Assembly (NCBI GenBank): GCA_025458905.1
Contig: JALORN010000038.1
Span: 1-64,000 of the forward strand
Direction of reading: 5' to 3'
Length of the DNA: 64,000 bases
DNA from: Steroidobacteraceae bacterium
Lineage (GTDB): Bacteria > Pseudomonadota > Gammaproteobacteria > Steroidobacterales > Steroidobacteraceae
The notes beneath the pieces are model-generated. The model worked only from the letters and a program-made list of their open reading frames with translations, was not told where the DNA came from and searched no databases. Both the position numbers and the translations under genes were made by a program. Below are positions 27,973 to 36,958 of this stretch, piece by piece. Numbering within the stretch: the first letter of the stretch is position 1; each line of letters opens with the position of its first letter.

Positions 27973-28703
27973 GCGGCGCCACGACGCTGCTGACGGTCGC
28001 GCCGCGCTTCTGCGGGCCACCGGCCTCGGCCAACGGCGGCTACTTCGCCGGGTTGGTCGCCGCGCTCGCCGACGTGCCGGTGCGCGTGCGGCTGCGGCGG
28101 CCGCCGCCGCTGTCGGCGGCGATGCCGGTCGAAGTGGCGCCCGGCGGGCGCATCGTCGTGCGCCACGGCGAGGAGGTGGTCGCCGAGGCGCGGCCCGAGG
28201 CGCTGTCGCTCGCCGTACCGCCGGCGGTGTCGCGGCTCGCCGCGGTCGAGGCCTCGCTGCGCTGCCGCGGCCTGCAGCAGCACGTGTTCCCGCGCTGCTT
28301 CGTCTGCGGGCCGCAGCGGGCGCGCGGCGACGGGCTGCGCATCTTCGCCGGCCCGGTCGCGGGGCGCGCCGAGCCCGGGCTGGTCGCCTCGCCGTGGATC
28401 CCCGATTCCTCGCTCGCGCTCGTCGACGGGCGCGTCGCGCCGCAGTTCATGTGGGCCGCGCTCGACTGCCCGGGCTACTTCGCGATCGCAGCCGACGGCC
28501 GCGTCGCGCTGCTCGCCGAGCACGTCGCGCGCATCGAGCGCCGGCTGCGCATCGACGAGCCGGCGGTGGCGATCGGCTGGCGGATCGGCGGCGAGGGCCG
28601 GCTGCACGAGGCCGGCACGGCGCTGTTCGGCGAGGACGGTGAGCAGGTCGCCTGCGCGCGGGCGCTGTGGATCGAGCCACGGCGCGACGCCGCGGGGGAC
28701 TGA
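27969..28703 (+). CDS. Thioesterase-like (hotdog) protein
   Basis: A 244-residue protein that looks like a tandem hotdog thioesterase-type fold: FCGPPASANGGYFAGLVAAL near residue 14, RVRLRRPPPLSAAMPVEVAP, a central CFVCGPQRARGDGLRIFAGP segment, PQFMWAALDCPGYFAI, and a C-terminal strand-rich portion. Similar proteins are usually annotated as hypothetical or as thioesterase superfamily. No substrate can be inferred. GTG start overlapping the DUF2007 stop; last gene of the extended trp transcript. Confidence 0.65.
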   Translation: MSGATTLLTVAPRFCGPPASANGGYFAGLVAALADVPVRVRLRRPPPLSAAMPVEVAPGGRIVVRHGEEVVAEARPEALSLAVPPAVSRLAAVEASLRCRGLQQHVFPRCFVCGPQRARGDGLRIFAGPVAGRAEPGLVASPWIPDSSLALVDGRVAPQFMWAALDCPGYFAIAADGRVALLAEHVARIERRLRIDEPAVAIGWRIGGEGRLHEAGTALFGEDGEQVACARALWIEPRRDAAGD

Positions 28704-28806
28704 GGCCGGCCGGGCCGCAGCGCACCGCCGGGCTTGCGGGGCGCTCGGCCGGGGAAGTAACGTGCGGCTCGCCCGGTCCGGCAATGACCTGCGAGGAGAG
28801 GCCGAC

Positions 28807-29454
28807 ATGAACGTCAAGCTCTGGTTCTCGATCCTGGTGCTCGCGACCGCGAGCGGCGCCGTGCCGGCCCAGACGGCAGCGCCTGCACCGGTGCTCGAGG
28901 CCGTGCGCATCAAGGGCGTGGACCGCGCCGAGCGCGTGCCGGGCACCGACTGGAAGGCCTACGACAAGGTGTTCGTCCAGCCGGTCGACGTCGCGTTCAG
29001 CCGCGGCTGGAGCGCGCGCGACTATGGGACTTTCGGCCTGTCGAGTTCCGAGGTGGGCCGGATGCGCGCGAGCCTCGCCGAACTGACCCAGTCCGTGTTC
29101 AAGGACGTGCTGCGCGAAGGCGGCTTCACCCTGGTCGATGCGCCGGGCGAAGGCGTGCTGGCGGTCAAGCCCGACATCGTGGACCTGTACGTGGCCGCGC
29201 CCGACGCGGCCACCACCGGCCGTGGCCGCAGCTACGTGATGAACGCCGGCGAGATGCGCCTCGCCCTCGAGCTCAGCGACTCGGTCACGGGCACCGTGCT
29301 CGCGCGCGCGAGCGATCGCAAGCGGGGTCGCGACAGCGGCCAACTCGAGTGGGCCAACAGCACCTACAACCGCGCCGAAGCCGAGCGTGCCCTGCGGGGC
29401 TGGGCGGTCCAGCTGCGCAACGTGCTCACCGAGGTCCGGCAGGCGCCGCGCTGA
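28807..29454 (+). CDS. DUF3313 family secreted/periplasmic protein
   Basis: A 215-residue protein with a clear signal peptide (MNVKLWFSILVLATASGAVP, cleaved near AQ) and the DUF3313 pattern: GTDWKAYDKVFVQPVDVAF, then FKDVLREGGFTLVDAPGEGV, VKPDIVDLYVAAPD, MRLALELSDSVTGTVLARA and a Trp-containing C-terminal helix (ALRGWAVQLRNVL). A strong AGGAGAGG ribosome-binding site precedes the start. No lipobox Cys is present although many relatives are lipoproteins. Function unknown. Convergent with ubiB. Confidence 0.8.
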   Translation: MNVKLWFSILVLATASGAVPAQTAAPAPVLEAVRIKGVDRAERVPGTDWKAYDKVFVQPVDVAFSRGWSARDYGTFGLSSSEVGRMRASLAELTQSVFKDVLREGGFTLVDAPGEGVLAVKPDIVDLYVAAPDAATTGRGRSYVMNAGEMRLALELSDSVTGTVLARASDRKRGRDSGQLEWANSTYNRAEAERALRGWAVQLRNVLTEVRQAPR

Positions 29455-29532
29455 GCGCGGCACGACGCCGACCCGGGCGGCGCCCGGCGCGGGCTGCGCC
29501 CCGCCCGATGGACGCGGTGGCGCCCGCCGCCG

Positions 29533-31188
29533 TCAGCGATCCGGTCGCCGGCGCCAGGCGACCCAGAGCCAGGCGACCCCGAGACCGGTCAGCGCCGCGC
29601 CCGGCCATGCCGGGTCGCGTGCCACCGCGAGCCAGACCAGCCCGCCGAGCAGGATCGCCGCGCCGATCGTGATCGCATCGCGGCGCCGGCCGTCCTCGCG
29701 GATCTCGCGCTGCAGCGCGGCCACGTCCCGGGCCTCGACCTGCAGTCGCAGCGTGCCGTCCTGCGCCCGCTGCGCCGCGCCCTTGACCAGCGCGGGCATC
29801 ATCCGCAGCGACTCCAGCACCTCGGGCAGCTGCGTGCGGACGTCGCGCAGCACGGCCGCGCCGCTGAACCGCTCGCCCATCCACTGGCGCAGGATCGGCG
29901 AGGCGGTCTGCCAGATGTCGAGCTCCGGGTACAGGTCGCGCCCGAGGCCCTCGATGTTCAGCAGGGTCTTCTGCAGCAGGATCAGCTGCGGCTGGATGCG
30001 CATGTCGAAGCGCCGGGAGATGTCGAACAGGCGCAGCAGCACCGTGCCGAACGAGATGTCCTTCAGCGGCTTGTTGAAGATCGGCTCGAGCACGGTGCGG
30101 ATCGCCGACTCCATCTCGTCCACGCGGGTGTCGGCCGGCACCCAGCCGGACTCGACGTGCAGCACGGCGACCCGGCGATAGTCGCGGTCGAACACCGCCA
30201 TGAAGTTCTCGGCGAGGTAGTGCTGGTCGCGCGGGTCGAGCGTGCCGACGATGCCGAAGTCGACCGCGGCGTACTTCGGGCGCGCCGGGTCGTCGAGGGT
30301 CACGAAGATGTTGCCCGGGTGCATGTCGGCATGGAAGAAATTGTGCCTGAACACCTGGGTGAAGAAGATCTTGACGCCGTTCTCGGCGAGCAGCCGGATG
30401 TTGGCGCCGGCTTCGCGCAGCGCCTTCATGTTGCTGATCTGCACGCCGTGGATGCGCTCCATCGCCATCACGTCGACGCGGCACCAGTCCCAGTAGACCT
30501 CCGGCACGTAGAGCAGGTCGCCCATGCCGGCGAAGTTGCGGCGCAGCTGTGCGGCGTTGGCGGCCTCCCGCATCAGGTCGAGCTCGTCGAGGATCGTCTT
30601 CTCGTACTCCCCGACGATCTCGGTGACGCGCAGCCGGCGGGCCTCCGCCGAATGGGTGGCGGCGAGGGCGGCGAGCGCGTGCATCACCTCGAGGTCGCGG
30701 TCGATGACCTCGCGCATGCCGGGGCGCAGCACCTTGACGATGACCTCGCGGCCGTCGAGGAAGCGCGCGACGTGCACCTGGGCGATCGAGGCGGCCGCGA
30801 GCGGCGTCTCGTCGAAGGCCGCGAACACCTCGCCGACCGGCCGGCCATAGGCCCGTTCCACCGTCTCGCGCGCCAGCCGCCCTTCGAACGGTGGCACGCG
30901 GTCCTGGAGCTTCGCGAGTTCCTCGGCGATGTCCGGCGGCAGCAGGTCGCGTCGCGTCGAGACCGCCTGGCCGAACTTGACGAAGATCGGCCCGAGCTCC
31001 TCGAGCGCGAGCCGCAGCCGCTCGCCGCGCGAGGCCCGGCGGCGGCGCTCGAACCAGGTCCAGGGCGAGAGCAGGAAGACGAAGCGCAGCGGGCGGTAGA
31101 GATGCGTCTCGCGGACGAACTCGTCGAGCCCGTGCCGCACGAGCACGCGCTGGATCTCGACCAGCCGGGCGAGCACGCGCAGCTTCAT
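29533..31188 (-). CDS. ubiB: UbiB, atypical kinase-like ubiquinone biosynthesis protein
   Basis: ABC1/ADCK-type ATPase required for ubiquinone synthesis, membrane anchored. 551 residues, near the usual 546. Landmarks: LEELGPIFVKFGQAVSTRRD with the KxGQ motif, the Ala-rich loop PLAAASIAQVHVARF, VIVKVLRPGMREVIDRDLEV, HADMHPGNIFV and AAVDFGIVGTL, and two C-terminal transmembrane helices (ITIGAAILLGGLVWLAVA and GAALTGLGVAWLWVAW). The ATG overlaps the ubiJ stop. Last gene of ubiE-ubiJ-ubiB, the order seen in E. coli. Confidence 0.96.
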   Translation of the reverse strand: MKLRVLARLVEIQRVLVRHGLDEFVRETHLYRPLRFVFLLSPWTWFERRRRASRGERLRLALEELGPIFVKFGQAVSTRRDLLPPDIAEELAKLQDRVPPFEGRLARETVERAYGRPVGEVFAAFDETPLAAASIAQVHVARFLDGREVIVKVLRPGMREVIDRDLEVMHALAALAATHSAEARRLRVTEIVGEYEKTILDELDLMREAANAAQLRRNFAGMGDLLYVPEVYWDWCRVDVMAMERIHGVQISNMKALREAGANIRLLAENGVKIFFTQVFRHNFFHADMHPGNIFVTLDDPARPKYAAVDFGIVGTLDPRDQHYLAENFMAVFDRDYRRVAVLHVESGWVPADTRVDEMESAIRTVLEPIFNKPLKDISFGTVLLRLFDISRRFDMRIQPQLILLQKTLLNIEGLGRDLYPELDIWQTASPILRQWMGERFSGAAVLRDVRTQLPEVLESLRMMPALVKGAAQRAQDGTLRLQVEARDVAALQREIREDGRRRDAITIGAAILLGGLVWLAVARDPAWPGAALTGLGVAWLWVAWRRRPDR

Positions 31189-31814
31189 CGGGCCGGGACG
31201 TCGGGCCCGTCGTCGGCAGCGCCGGCGAGCCGCTGCGCGAGGTGCTGCAGCCGCGCCTCGAGGCGGTCGACATCCTCGCGCAGCCGGTCGACGCCTTCGA
31301 GGAAGACCTCGGCCTCGGCCCGCGGCACGAGGTCGCCGCGCTCGTGCGCGAGGTACTCGGCGACGTTGAGGACCGTCGTGCGCGCCGCGCGGCGGCCGAA
31401 GGCCGCGGCGCCGGCGGCGAGGCGGGAGACCTGGTGTGCCGGCGCGTCGCCGACCCAGCGCGACAGCTCCTCCTCGAGGTCCGGCCGCAGCAGCAACGCG
31501 AGCTCGCGGTAGCGCTGCGCGAGCTCGACGTCGCCGCGGATCGTCACCGCGCCGCGCTGCACCAGGGCCTCGGGCCCGGGGCCGGCGAGGGCGAGCAGGT
31601 TCAGCGGGGTACCCTCCACCTCGGCGTGGAACTCGCCGCCGTCGTGGCGCCAGATGCGCAGCGAGTCGCCGCTCGACTCGATCGCGATCCGCAGCGGGGT
31701 GCCGCTGATGGTGATCGCGAGCCGCCGCTCGCGCAGCTCGGCGCACAGCTCGCGCGCCCGGGGCGAGCCGCCGAGGTTGCGGTTCAGCAGGTTTTCGACG
31801 AGGCCCGTCAGCAC
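31185..31814 (-). CDS. ubiJ: UbiJ, SCP2-domain ubiquinone biosynthesis accessory factor
   Basis: Lipid-binding SCP2-fold accessory of the ubiquinone complex. About 209 residues: LVENLLNRNLGGSPRARELC at the N-terminus, RLAITISGTPLRIAIESSGD, GTPLNLLALAGPGPEALVQR, VTIRGDVELAQRYRELALLL, and a C-terminal coiled coil (VDRLREDVDRLEARLQHLAQ). The start is uncertain. A GTG at 31814, 14 nt after the ubiE stop, is the first accepted start codon after ubiE; an ATG at 31865 lies within ubiE. Its stop overlaps ubiB. Confidence 0.88.
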   Translation of the reverse strand: MLTGLVENLLNRNLGGSPRARELCAELRERRLAITISGTPLRIAIESSGDSLRIWRHDGGEFHAEVEGTPLNLLALAGPGPEALVQRGAVTIRGDVELAQRYRELALLLRPDLEEELSRWVGDAPAHQVSRLAAGAAAFGRRAARTTVLNVAEYLAHERGDLVPRAEAEVFLEGVDRLREDVDRLEARLQHLAQRLAGAADDGPDVPAR

Positions 31815-31827
31815 GGTGGGGACTGCG

Positions 31828-32586
31828 TCAATAGCGGTAGCCGCGGTGCACCGCGACGATGCCACCGGCCAGGTTGTGGTAGCGGCAATCCTCGAGCCCT
31901 GCGTCGCGCAGCATGCCGAGCAGCGTCTCCTGGTCGGGATGCATGCGGATCGACTCGGCGAGGTAGCGGTAGCTCGCCTCGTCGTTCGCCACCACGCGGC
32001 CGACCAGCGGCAGCACGCGGAAGGAGTAGGTGTCGTAGAGGGGCTTCAGGCCCGGCGCCACCGGGTGCGAGAACTCGAGCACGATGAGTCGCCCGCCCGG
32101 CCGCAGCACCCTGCGCATCGAGGCGAGCGCGGCGGGCTTGTCGGTGACGTTGCGCAGGCCGAAGCCGATGGTGACGCAGTCGAAGCTGGAATCGGCGAAC
32201 GGCAGCTTCTCGGCGTTCGCCTGCACGTAGTCGACCCCGCGCACGAGGCCGGCGTCGAGCAACCGGTCGCGGCCGCGCTGGAGCATCGCGCCGTTGATGT
32301 CGCTGAGCACCACGAGGCCGCGCTCGCCGACCTGAGCCGCCATGCCGCGGGCCAGGTCGCCGGTGCCGCCGGCGACGTCGAGCGCCCGCTGCCCAGGCCG
32401 CAGCTGGGTCTGCGACAGCGTGAACTGCTTCCAGAGCCGGTGCAGTCCGCCGGACATCAAGTCGTTCATCAGGTCGTACTTGGGCGCGACCGAGTCGAAC
32501 ACGCCGCGCACGCGACGCGCCTTCTCGGCCCAGGGCACGTCCTGGTAGCCGAAGTGCGTGGTCTGCTTCTCGTCGGGACCGCTCAT
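31828..32586 (-). CDS. ubiE: Demethylmenaquinol/2-polyprenyl-benzoquinol C-methyltransferase UbiE
   Basis: SAM-dependent C-methyltransferase in ubiquinone (and menaquinone) synthesis. 252 residues with [56 protein letters not shown] (SAM motif I), [30 protein letters not shown] and [17 protein letters not shown], a complete UbiE signature. I choose the ATG at 32586 because AGGA lies 5 nt upstream; an ATG two codons earlier is possible. First gene of ubiE-ubiJ-ubiB. Confidence 0.96.
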   Translation of the reverse strand: MSGPDEKQTTHFGYQDVPWAEKARRVRGVFDSVAPKYDLMNDLMSGGLHRLWKQFTLSQTQLRPGQRALDVAGGTGDLARGMAAQVGERGLVVLSDINGAMLQRGRDRLLDAGLVRGVDYVQANAEKLPFADSSFDCVTIGFGLRNVTDKPAALASMRRVLRPGGRLIVLEFSHPVAPGLKPLYDTYSFRVLPLVGRVVANDEASYRYLAESIRMHPDQETLLGMLRDAGLEDCRYHNLAGGIVAVHRGYRY

Positions 32587-32610
32587 GGGCATCCTGCGGG
32601 GGAGTGCCTC

Positions 32611-32616
32611 ATTGTA
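32611..32616 (-). promoter_or_regulatory. Candidate -10 box of the ubi operon
   Basis: TACAAT on the minus strand, 25 nt upstream of ubiE. The -35 position (GCGCGC) is poor. The same TACAAT without a clear -35 recurs before the HerA-like gene. Confidence 0.35.
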
Positions 32617-32805
32617 TCGGCGGTGCGGCTCCGGCGCGCAGCCAGCGTGCCGCGCGCCGGCATGGCGCGCGCCGGTGCTGGCTTTCCGCGCGCGAGTCCG
32701 GTAAACAGGTCGTGGACGTTCAGCCCGGCGACGGGCTGCCCGGACGGGGGTCGATAGAAGAAGAAAGATTTCGGGCCGGCCACGTGCACGGCCCAACTGG
32801 TTGCG

Positions 32806-32838
32806 AAGGCCGGGGCTCGGGGGAGTCCCCGGCCTTTT
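32806..32838 (+). terminator. Strong hairpin with T-run, plus-strand orientation
   Basis: AAGGCCGGGG (32806-32815) pairs perfectly with CCCCGGCCTT (32827-32836), followed by TTTTG on the plus strand. The flanking genes (DUF971 upstream, ubiE downstream) run on the minus strand, where the stem has no T-run. The stem may still end the DUF971 transcript; the plus orientation would fit a small RNA ending here. Confidence 0.6.
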
Positions 32839-32847
32839 GTTCTCGGG

Positions 32848-33249
32848 TCACCCGCGAGGCGGGGTTCCACCGGGAGGCGCCGCCCGGCCCGCCTCGCGCA
32901 ACCGTTCCAGGTATCGCGCCCAGAGCCGCTCGCGATCGCGCCCGAGTTCGTGCAGGTACTTCCAGCTGTACAGCCCACTGTCGTGCCCGTCGTCGAACAC
33001 CAGCCGCACCGCGTACTGCCCGATCGGCTCGATCCGCGTGATCCCGACGTCCTGCTTGCCGACGACCAGCACCTCCTGCCCGGGCCCGTGGCCCTTGACC
33101 TCCGCCGAAGGTGAGTGGACGCGCAGGAACTCGAGCGGCAGCTCGAAGCGGCGGCCATCGTCGAAGCTCACCTCCAGCACCCGCGACTGGCGGCGCAGCC
33201 TGATCTCCGTCGGCGTGGGTGCAGTGGCAGGCATCGCATCGGTCGGCAT
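32848..33249 (-). CDS. DUF971 (GBBH-like) domain protein
   Basis: A 133-residue protein consisting of a DUF971 / gamma-butyrobetaine hydroxylase-like N-terminal domain: TPTEIRLRRQSRVLEVSFDD, FELPLEFLRVHSPSAEVKGH, GITRIEPIGQYAVRLVFDDG, HDSGLYSWKYLHELG. The stand-alone domain is widespread near ubiE and is thought to act in iron-sulphur or metal handling; that is family-level speculation. ATG at 33249 with AAGGA 8 nt upstream; an ATG three codons earlier is possible. The Pro/Gly-rich tail (GRAAPPGGTPPRG) looks disordered. Confidence 0.85.
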   Translation of the reverse strand: MPTDAMPATAPTPTEIRLRRQSRVLEVSFDDGRRFELPLEFLRVHSPSAEVKGHGPGQEVLVVGKQDVGITRIEPIGQYAVRLVFDDGHDSGLYSWKYLHELGRDRERLWARYLERLREAGRAAPPGGTPPRG

Positions 33250-33343
33250 GGCTTCCATCCTTCGGCCCGGCCGTTTTTTTGCTTTGCAACAACGGCGCTG
33301 GAGCGGTGACACTGGCTCGGGGAGTCTTGCGGGAAGACTTTAG

Positions 33344-35152
33344 ATGAACCCGACCGATACGTCCCATCCGGACTACTTCCACAAGGTCGTGGATTGCCAG
33401 TGGGCCTGCCCGGCCCACACGGATGTCCCCGAGTACATCCGCCTGATCGCGCAGGGGCGCTTCACCGACGCGTACATGGTGAACCGCAAGTCGAACGTGT
33501 TCCCGGGGATCCTCGGGCGCGTCTGCGACCGTCCCTGCGAGCCGGCGTGCCGTCGCGGGCGCGTCGAGAAGAAGCCGGTGGCGATCTGCCGCCTCAAGCG
33601 CGTCGCGGCCGACCACAAGGACGAGTTCCTCGACCGCCTGCCGCCGATCCCGCAGGTCAAGAATGGCAGGAAGGTCGCCTGCATCGGCGCCGGTCCCGCG
33701 TCGCTGGTGGTCGCGAACGACCTGATGCCGCTCGGCTACGAAGTGACGATCTTCGAGCAGTTCGCCGAGCCCGGCGGCCTGATGCGCACCAACATTCCCT
33801 CCTTCCGCCTGCCCCAGGGCACGCTCGACGAGGAGATCGGCGCGATCGTCGACATGGGCGTCGAGCTGAAGCTCGGCCACCGCATCGAGTCGATGCGCCA
33901 GCTGCTCGGGCAGGGCGGCTTCGATGCCGTGTTCGTCGGCTCGGGCGCGCCCAAGGGCAAGGAGCTGGACCTGCCCGGTCGCCAGGAGGGCGCCGCCAAC
34001 ATCCACATCGGCATCACCTGGCTCGAGTCGCTGGCCTTCGACCACATCAAGTCGATCGGCGAGAAGGTGCTGATCATCGGCGTCGGCAACACCGCGATGG
34101 ATTGCTGCCGCAGCTCGCTGCGCCTCGGCGCGAAGGACGTCAAGGTGATGGCGCGCAAGCCGCGCCAGTTCTTCAAGGCCTCCGAGTGGGAACTCGAGGA
34201 CGCCGAGGAGGAGAACGTCCACATCGTCGTCAACCGCTCGCCGAAGAACTTCGTGGTCGAGGGCGGCAGGCTCGCGGGCATGACCTTCGACGTGATGGAG
34301 TACGACATCGACGCGCGCGGGCGCATCACCGCCGAGCGCGTCACCGGCGAGGAGTTCATCCCGGCCGACGACGTGATCCTGGCGATCGGCCAGGAGAACG
34401 CGTTCCCCTGGATCGAGCGCGACCTCGGCATCGAGTTCGACAAGTGGGACGTGCCCAGGGTCGACCCGAGCACCCACGAGAGCACGCGCCCCGGCGTGTT
34501 CTTCGGCGGCGACGCTGCGTTTGGGCCGAAGAACATCATCTGGGCGGTCGAGCACGGCCACCAGGCCGCGATCTCGATCCACCAGCACTGCCAGGGCCTG
34601 CCGGTCACCGAGCGCCTGCCGCCGGGGGTGAACCTGCAGAGCCGCAAGATGGGCATGCACGAGTGGGCGTACTCCAACGAGTACAGCGCGGTGGAGCGGC
34701 GGCTGATGCCGCACGTCTCGCTGAAGGAGCGCTTCAAGAAGATCAACATCGAGGTCGAGCTCGGCTTCACGGCCGAGCAGGCCGTCGAGGAGGTGCAGCG
34801 CTGCCTCAACTGCGACGTGCAGACGGTGTTCGAGGCCAAGCTCTGCATCGAGTGCGATGCCTGCATCGACATCTGCCCGGTCGACTGCCTGACCATGACG
34901 CCGAACGGCGAGGAAGCGGAGCTGCGCACGCGCCTCAAGGCGCCTGCGAGGAACGTCACGCAGGCGCTCTACGTCAGTGCGCCGCTGAAGCACACCGGTC
35001 GCGTGATGGTGAAGGACGAGGACGTCTGCGTGCACTGCGGCCTGTGCGCGGAGCGCTGCCCCACGGCGGCCTGGGACATGCAGAAGTCGCACGTCAAGTG
35101 GCCGCACGCCGCCGACCAGCCGTCCGCGGCTCGTCTGCCGGACCAGAAGTAG
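33344..35152 (+). CDS. FAD/NAD(P)-dependent oxidoreductase with ferredoxin domain (GltD-like, KorAB partner)
   Basis: A 602-residue electron-transfer flavoprotein. The N-terminal part has a GltD-like Fe-S domain (CQWACPAHTDVPEYI, CDRPCEPACRRG). Two Rossmann folds follow: VACIGAGPASLVVANDLMPL near residue 108 and VLIIGVGNTAMDCC near 245, with FFGGDAAFGPKNIIWAVEHG at the FAD pyrophosphate site. The C-terminal 110 residues carry two 4Fe-4S clusters, CIECDACIDICPVDC and CVHCGLCAERCPTAAWD. It lies 8 nt before korA. Most likely it passes electrons between ferredoxin or KorAB and NAD(P)H. Confidence 0.9.
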   Translation: MNPTDTSHPDYFHKVVDCQWACPAHTDVPEYIRLIAQGRFTDAYMVNRKSNVFPGILGRVCDRPCEPACRRGRVEKKPVAICRLKRVAADHKDEFLDRLPPIPQVKNGRKVACIGAGPASLVVANDLMPLGYEVTIFEQFAEPGGLMRTNIPSFRLPQGTLDEEIGAIVDMGVELKLGHRIESMRQLLGQGGFDAVFVGSGAPKGKELDLPGRQEGAANIHIGITWLESLAFDHIKSIGEKVLIIGVGNTAMDCCRSSLRLGAKDVKVMARKPRQFFKASEWELEDAEEENVHIVVNRSPKNFVVEGGRLAGMTFDVMEYDIDARGRITAERVTGEEFIPADDVILAIGQENAFPWIERDLGIEFDKWDVPRVDPSTHESTRPGVFFGGDAAFGPKNIIWAVEHGHQAAISIHQHCQGLPVTERLPPGVNLQSRKMGMHEWAYSNEYSAVERRLMPHVSLKERFKKINIEVELGFTAEQAVEEVQRCLNCDVQTVFEAKLCIECDACIDICPVDCLTMTPNGEEAELRTRLKAPARNVTQALYVSAPLKHTGRVMVKDEDVCVHCGLCAERCPTAAWDMQKSHVKWPHAADQPSAARLPDQK

Positions 35153-35160
35153 GGGGGCTC

Positions 35161-36958
35161 ATGTCGCCCGCGACCTCGCGCGTCAACGACTTCGTGATCA
35201 AGATCGCCACGGTCAACGGCACCGGCTCGGCGAGCGCCAACACGCTGCTGATGAAGTCGATCTTCCGCAGCGGCATCCCGGTGATGGGCGACCTGGTACG
35301 AGATCCGGGTCTCGAAGGACGGCTACGTCGCGCGCTCCGGCAAGATCGACATCATGGTGGCGATGAACGCCGAGACCTATGCGCGCGACCTGCGCGAGGT
35401 CGCGCCCGGCGGCTACCTGATCTACGACTCCACCTGGCCGCGCCCGGCGCTGCTGCGCCGCGACGACATCACGGTGATCGGCATCCCGCTGGCGCGGATG
35501 TGCAACGAGGCCTTCAAGGGCGTGCGCACGCGCATCCTGATGAAGAACATCTGCTACGCCGGCGCGCTCGCCGCGCTGCTCGACCTCGACGTGGCGCGGA
35601 TCCGCGAGCTGCTCGCCGAGACCTACGCCAGGAAGCCGGCGCTGGTGGACTCCAACATGCAGGCGATCCAGCTCGGCTACGACTACGCGAAACAGGAGTT
35701 CCAGTGCCCGCTGCCACTGCGGGTCGAGAAGATGGACGGGACCGCCGGCCACATCATGATCGACGGCAACACCGCGGCGGGCCTCGGCGCGGTGTTCGCC
35801 GGCGCCACGGTCGCCGGCTGGTACCCGATCACGCCGTCGACCTCGCTGATGGACGCCTTCAAGGGCTTCGCCGACAAGCTGCGCGTCGACCCGGAGACGG
35901 GCCGCAACAACTTCGCCTTCATCCAGGCCGAGGACGAGCTCGCCGCGATCGGCATGGTGCTCGGCGCGAGCTGGAACGGGGCGCGCGCCTTCACCGCGAC
36001 CTCGGGCCCCGGCATCTCGCTGATGGGGGAGTTCCTGGGACTCGCCTACTACGCCGAGATCCCGGCCGTGGTGTTCGACGTGCAGCGCGTCGGGCCCTCG
36101 ACCGGCATGCCGACCCGCACCCAGCAGTGCGACATCCTGGCCGCGGCCTACGCCTCGCACGGCGACACCAAGCACGTCTGCCTGTATCCCTCGAACCCCG
36201 AGGAATGCTTCTACATGGCGGTGCAGGCCTTCGATCTCGCCGAGCGGCTGCAGACGCCCGTCCTGGTGATGACCGACCTCGACATCGGCATGAACGACTG
36301 GATGTGCCGCGACCTGAAGTGGGACGACGCGTACCAGCCGGATCGCGGCAAGGTCTACACGCGCGAAGACCTCGAGAAGATGGAGAAGTTCTACCGCTAC
36401 CTCGACCGCGACGAGGACGGCATCCCCTACCGCACCTTCCCGGGCACGCACCCGAAGGGCGCCTACTTCACCCGCGGCTCGGGCCACACGCAGCTCGGCA
36501 CCTACACCGAGGACGCTGCCGAGTACCAGGTCGTGCTCGACCGGCTGCTGCGCAAGTTCGCCACCGCCAAGAAGCTGGTGCCGGAGCCGGTGATCGAGCA
36601 GGACCCGAGGAACGACCTCGCGATCGTCTCGATCGGCAGCTGCGACGGCGCGATCCGCGAGGCGCGCGACATCCTGAAGGCGCGCGGCGTCGCCACCAAC
36701 TACCTGCGCATCAAGGGCTTCCCGTTCGGCGAGGAGATCGAGAAGTTCCTGGCCGAGCACCGCATCGTCTACGTCGTCGAGCAGAACCGCGACGCGCAGC
36801 TGAAGTCGCTGCTGACGCTCGAGACGCGGGTCGAGAAGGCGAAGCTGCGCTCGCTGCTGCACTACAGCGGCCTGCCGGTCTCCTCGTCGTTCATCGTCGA
36901 TGGCATCTTCGCCGACCTCGGCGAGGGACGCCGCGCCGTTGCCGGAGGCGTGACATGA
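35161..36958 (+). pseudogene. korA: 2-oxoacid:ferredoxin oxidoreductase alpha subunit, frameshifted
   Basis: Gamma-alpha fused subunit of a 2-oxoglutarate/2-oxoacid:ferredoxin oxidoreductase. The frame from 35161 gives VNDFVIKIATVNGTGSASAN and SIFRSGIPVMG, then breaks at about 35289-35291. The next frame resumes exactly in register with WYEIRVSKDGYVARSGKIDI and runs to 36958 (GWYPITPSTSLMDAFKGFAD, FTATSGPGISLMGEFLGLAY, RVGPSTGMPTRTQQCD). Family members have about 12 residues between those parts (KN-x-FPSNIQGLP), so 35 nt appear to be missing. Re-initiation at ATG 35354 would give 534 residues lacking the start of the gamma domain. The stop overlaps korB. Real loss or assembly error cannot be separated here. 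Confidence 0.8.
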
